Source: Verrucomicrobiota bacterium (lineage in GTDB: Bacteria > Verrucomicrobiota > Verrucomicrobiia > Verrucomicrobiales > Verrucomicrobiaceae). From it: a stretch of DNA of 6,316 bases. Positions 5,330 through 6,316 of the stretch are shown here, piece after piece (within the stretch, counting starts at the first letter, position 1; each line of letters opens with the position of its first letter). The notes below the pieces were generated by a model. The model saw only the letters and a list, made by a program, of their open reading frames with translations, made no database searches and was not told the DNA's origin. Position numbers and translations under genes: made by a program. The stretch is from assembly GCA_023428335.1 (NCBI GenBank), contig JAEYYS010000206.1:1-6316 (forward strand), read 5' to 3'.

Positions 5330-6316
5330 TCAGGCGAGGATTTTGTCGATCACCTTGCAGGGTTCGACACCGGTGAGGCGGAAATCGAGGCCGGCCTGGC
5401 GGAAGGTGAGGCGTTCGTGGTCCATGCCCAGCAGGTGCAGGATGGTGGCGTGCAGGTCGGCGACATGAACCTCGTCCTCGATGACATTGAAGCCCATCTC
5501 GTCGGTGGCGCCGAGGGTGACGCCGCCCTTCACGCCGCCGCCGGCCAGCCACATGGTGAAGGCCTGCGGATGGTGGTCGCGGCCCATGCTGCGGCCGAGC
5601 GAGACGCTGGCCTCGACCATCGGCGTGCGACCGAACTCGCCGCCCCAGACGACGAGGGTGTCGTCGAGCAGGCCGCGCTGCTTGAGATCCTTGATGAGGG
5701 CGGCGCAGGCCTGGTCGGTGGCCTTGCAATTGTTGCGGACGTTGCCCTCGACGTTGCTGTGGGCGTCCCAGCCCTCGTGGTAGATGTTGATGAAGCGGAC
5801 CCCGCGCTCAACCATGCGCCGGGCCAGCAGGCAGGCGCGGGCGAACGACGGCACCTTCGGGTCACAACCGTAAAGCTGCAGGGTGGCGGCGTCCTCCCGG
5901 TCCAGGTCCATCAATTCAGGGGCCGAGGCCTGCAGACGGTAGGCCATCTCGTAGTTGGCGATGCGCGTGGCGATCTCGCCGTCGCCATCGAGGCGGAGTC
6001 GGCGATCATTCAACGCGTTGATGAGTTCGATCGTGTCGCGCTGGGTGGTGGGAGCGACACCGGTCGGCGTGCTGACATTGAGGATGGGGTCGCCGCTGTT
6101 GCGGAAGCGGGTGCCGGAATGCACGCTCGGCAGGAAGCCGCTGCTCCAGCAGGCCGCGCCGCCGCTGATGCCGCTGCCGGTGCTCATGACGACGAAGCTG
6201 GGCAGGTCGCGCGTCTCGGCGCCGAGACCGTAGGTCACCCAGGAACCCATGCTCGGCCGGCCGGGCTGCGCGAAGCCGGTGTTCATGAAGATCTGCGCCG
6301 GCGCGTGGTTGAACTG
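5330..6316 (-). CDS. DUF1501 family protein, C-terminal part (5' end outside window)
   Basis: The frame is open from the right edge to TGA 5332-5330, giving 328 residues. It runs ten codons (QFNHAPAQIF) upstream of the internal Met at 6286-6284, so that Met is not the start; family members are usually about 420-490 residues, so roughly a third is missing, including any Tat-type signal. Residue numbers here count from the window edge. Family blocks are clear: GWDAHSN at 182-188, VVWGGEFGRTP at 222-232, GRDHHPQAFTMWLAGGG at 245-261, a GATDEMGFN block near 269-277, HATILHLLGMDHERLTFR at 289-306 and a final DFRLTG near 311-316. DUF1501 proteins are abundant in Planctomycetota and Verrucomicrobiota, are related to the alkaline phosphatase/sulfatase superfamily, and often follow DUF1549/DUF1553 cytochrome-like genes, which would lie to the right of this window. 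Function is not established. It is the first visible gene of the probable operon with the sulfatase. Confidence 0.93.
   Translation of the reverse strand, partial: QFNHAPAQIFMNTGFAQPGRPSMGSWVTYGLGAETRDLPSFVVMSTGSGISGGAACWSSGFLPSVHSGTRFRNSGDPILNVSTPTGVAPTTQRDTIELINALNDRRLRLDGDGEIATRIANYEMAYRLQASAPELMDLDREDAATLQLYGCDPKVPSFARACLLARRMVERGVRFINIYHEGWDAHSNVEGNVRNNCKATDQACAALIKDLKQRGLLDDTLVVWGGEFGRTPMVEASVSLGRSMGRDHHPQAFTMWLAGGGVKGGVTLGATDEMGFNVIEDEVHVADLHATILHLLGMDHERLTFRQAGLDFRLTGVEPCKVIDKILA

Noticed and set aside
1..6316. Mobile element, CRISPR, tRNA/rRNA or defence system
   Set aside because: No transposase or integrase motifs, terminal inverted repeats, regularly spaced repeats or RNA gene sequences were recognised; nearly all of the window is covered by metabolic or surface protein genes.

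Overview
The window is GC-rich and all supported genes lie on the minus strand, so transcription runs from right to left. Three things point to the Planctomycetota-Verrucomicrobiota group, with Verrucomicrobiota the better guess. These are a DUF1501 protein, a run of secreted formylglycine-type sulfatases, and a protein built from autotransporter-associated beta-strand repeats, a class that is greatly expanded in Verrucomicrobiota. This taxonomic call rests on gene content only.

Layout from upstream (right) to downstream (left): (1) 5330-6316, the C-terminal two-thirds of a DUF1501 protein cut by the right edge; (2) a 60-bp gap; (3) 3473-5269, a secreted type I sulfatase with an intact C-V-P-S-R active-site signature and an extra C-terminal beta-rich region; (4) 1734-3476, a secreted sialidase-like protein with a lectin-like N-terminal region and four Asp-boxes, whose start overlaps the sulfatase stop in an ATGA; (5) 18 bp later, at 1515-1715, the decayed 5' end of a second, different sulfatase, interrupted by TAG and lost just before its active-site signature; (6) a gap of about 72 bp that is the likely control region for the next gene; (7) 1-1442, the N-terminal 480 residues of a secreted beta-strand-repeat protein cut by the left edge.

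Genes 3 and 4 look like a co-translated pair for extracellular or periplasmic attack on a sulfated, glycosidically capped glycan. The dead sulfatase suggests that the operon once carried a second desulfation activity. DUF1501 probably belongs to the same transcription unit but its function is not known. The repeat protein is likely a separate surface or matrix protein. No RNA gene, mobile element, CRISPR array or convincing terminator was seen. The most notable item is the sulfatase remnant; nothing here demonstrates a wholly new system.
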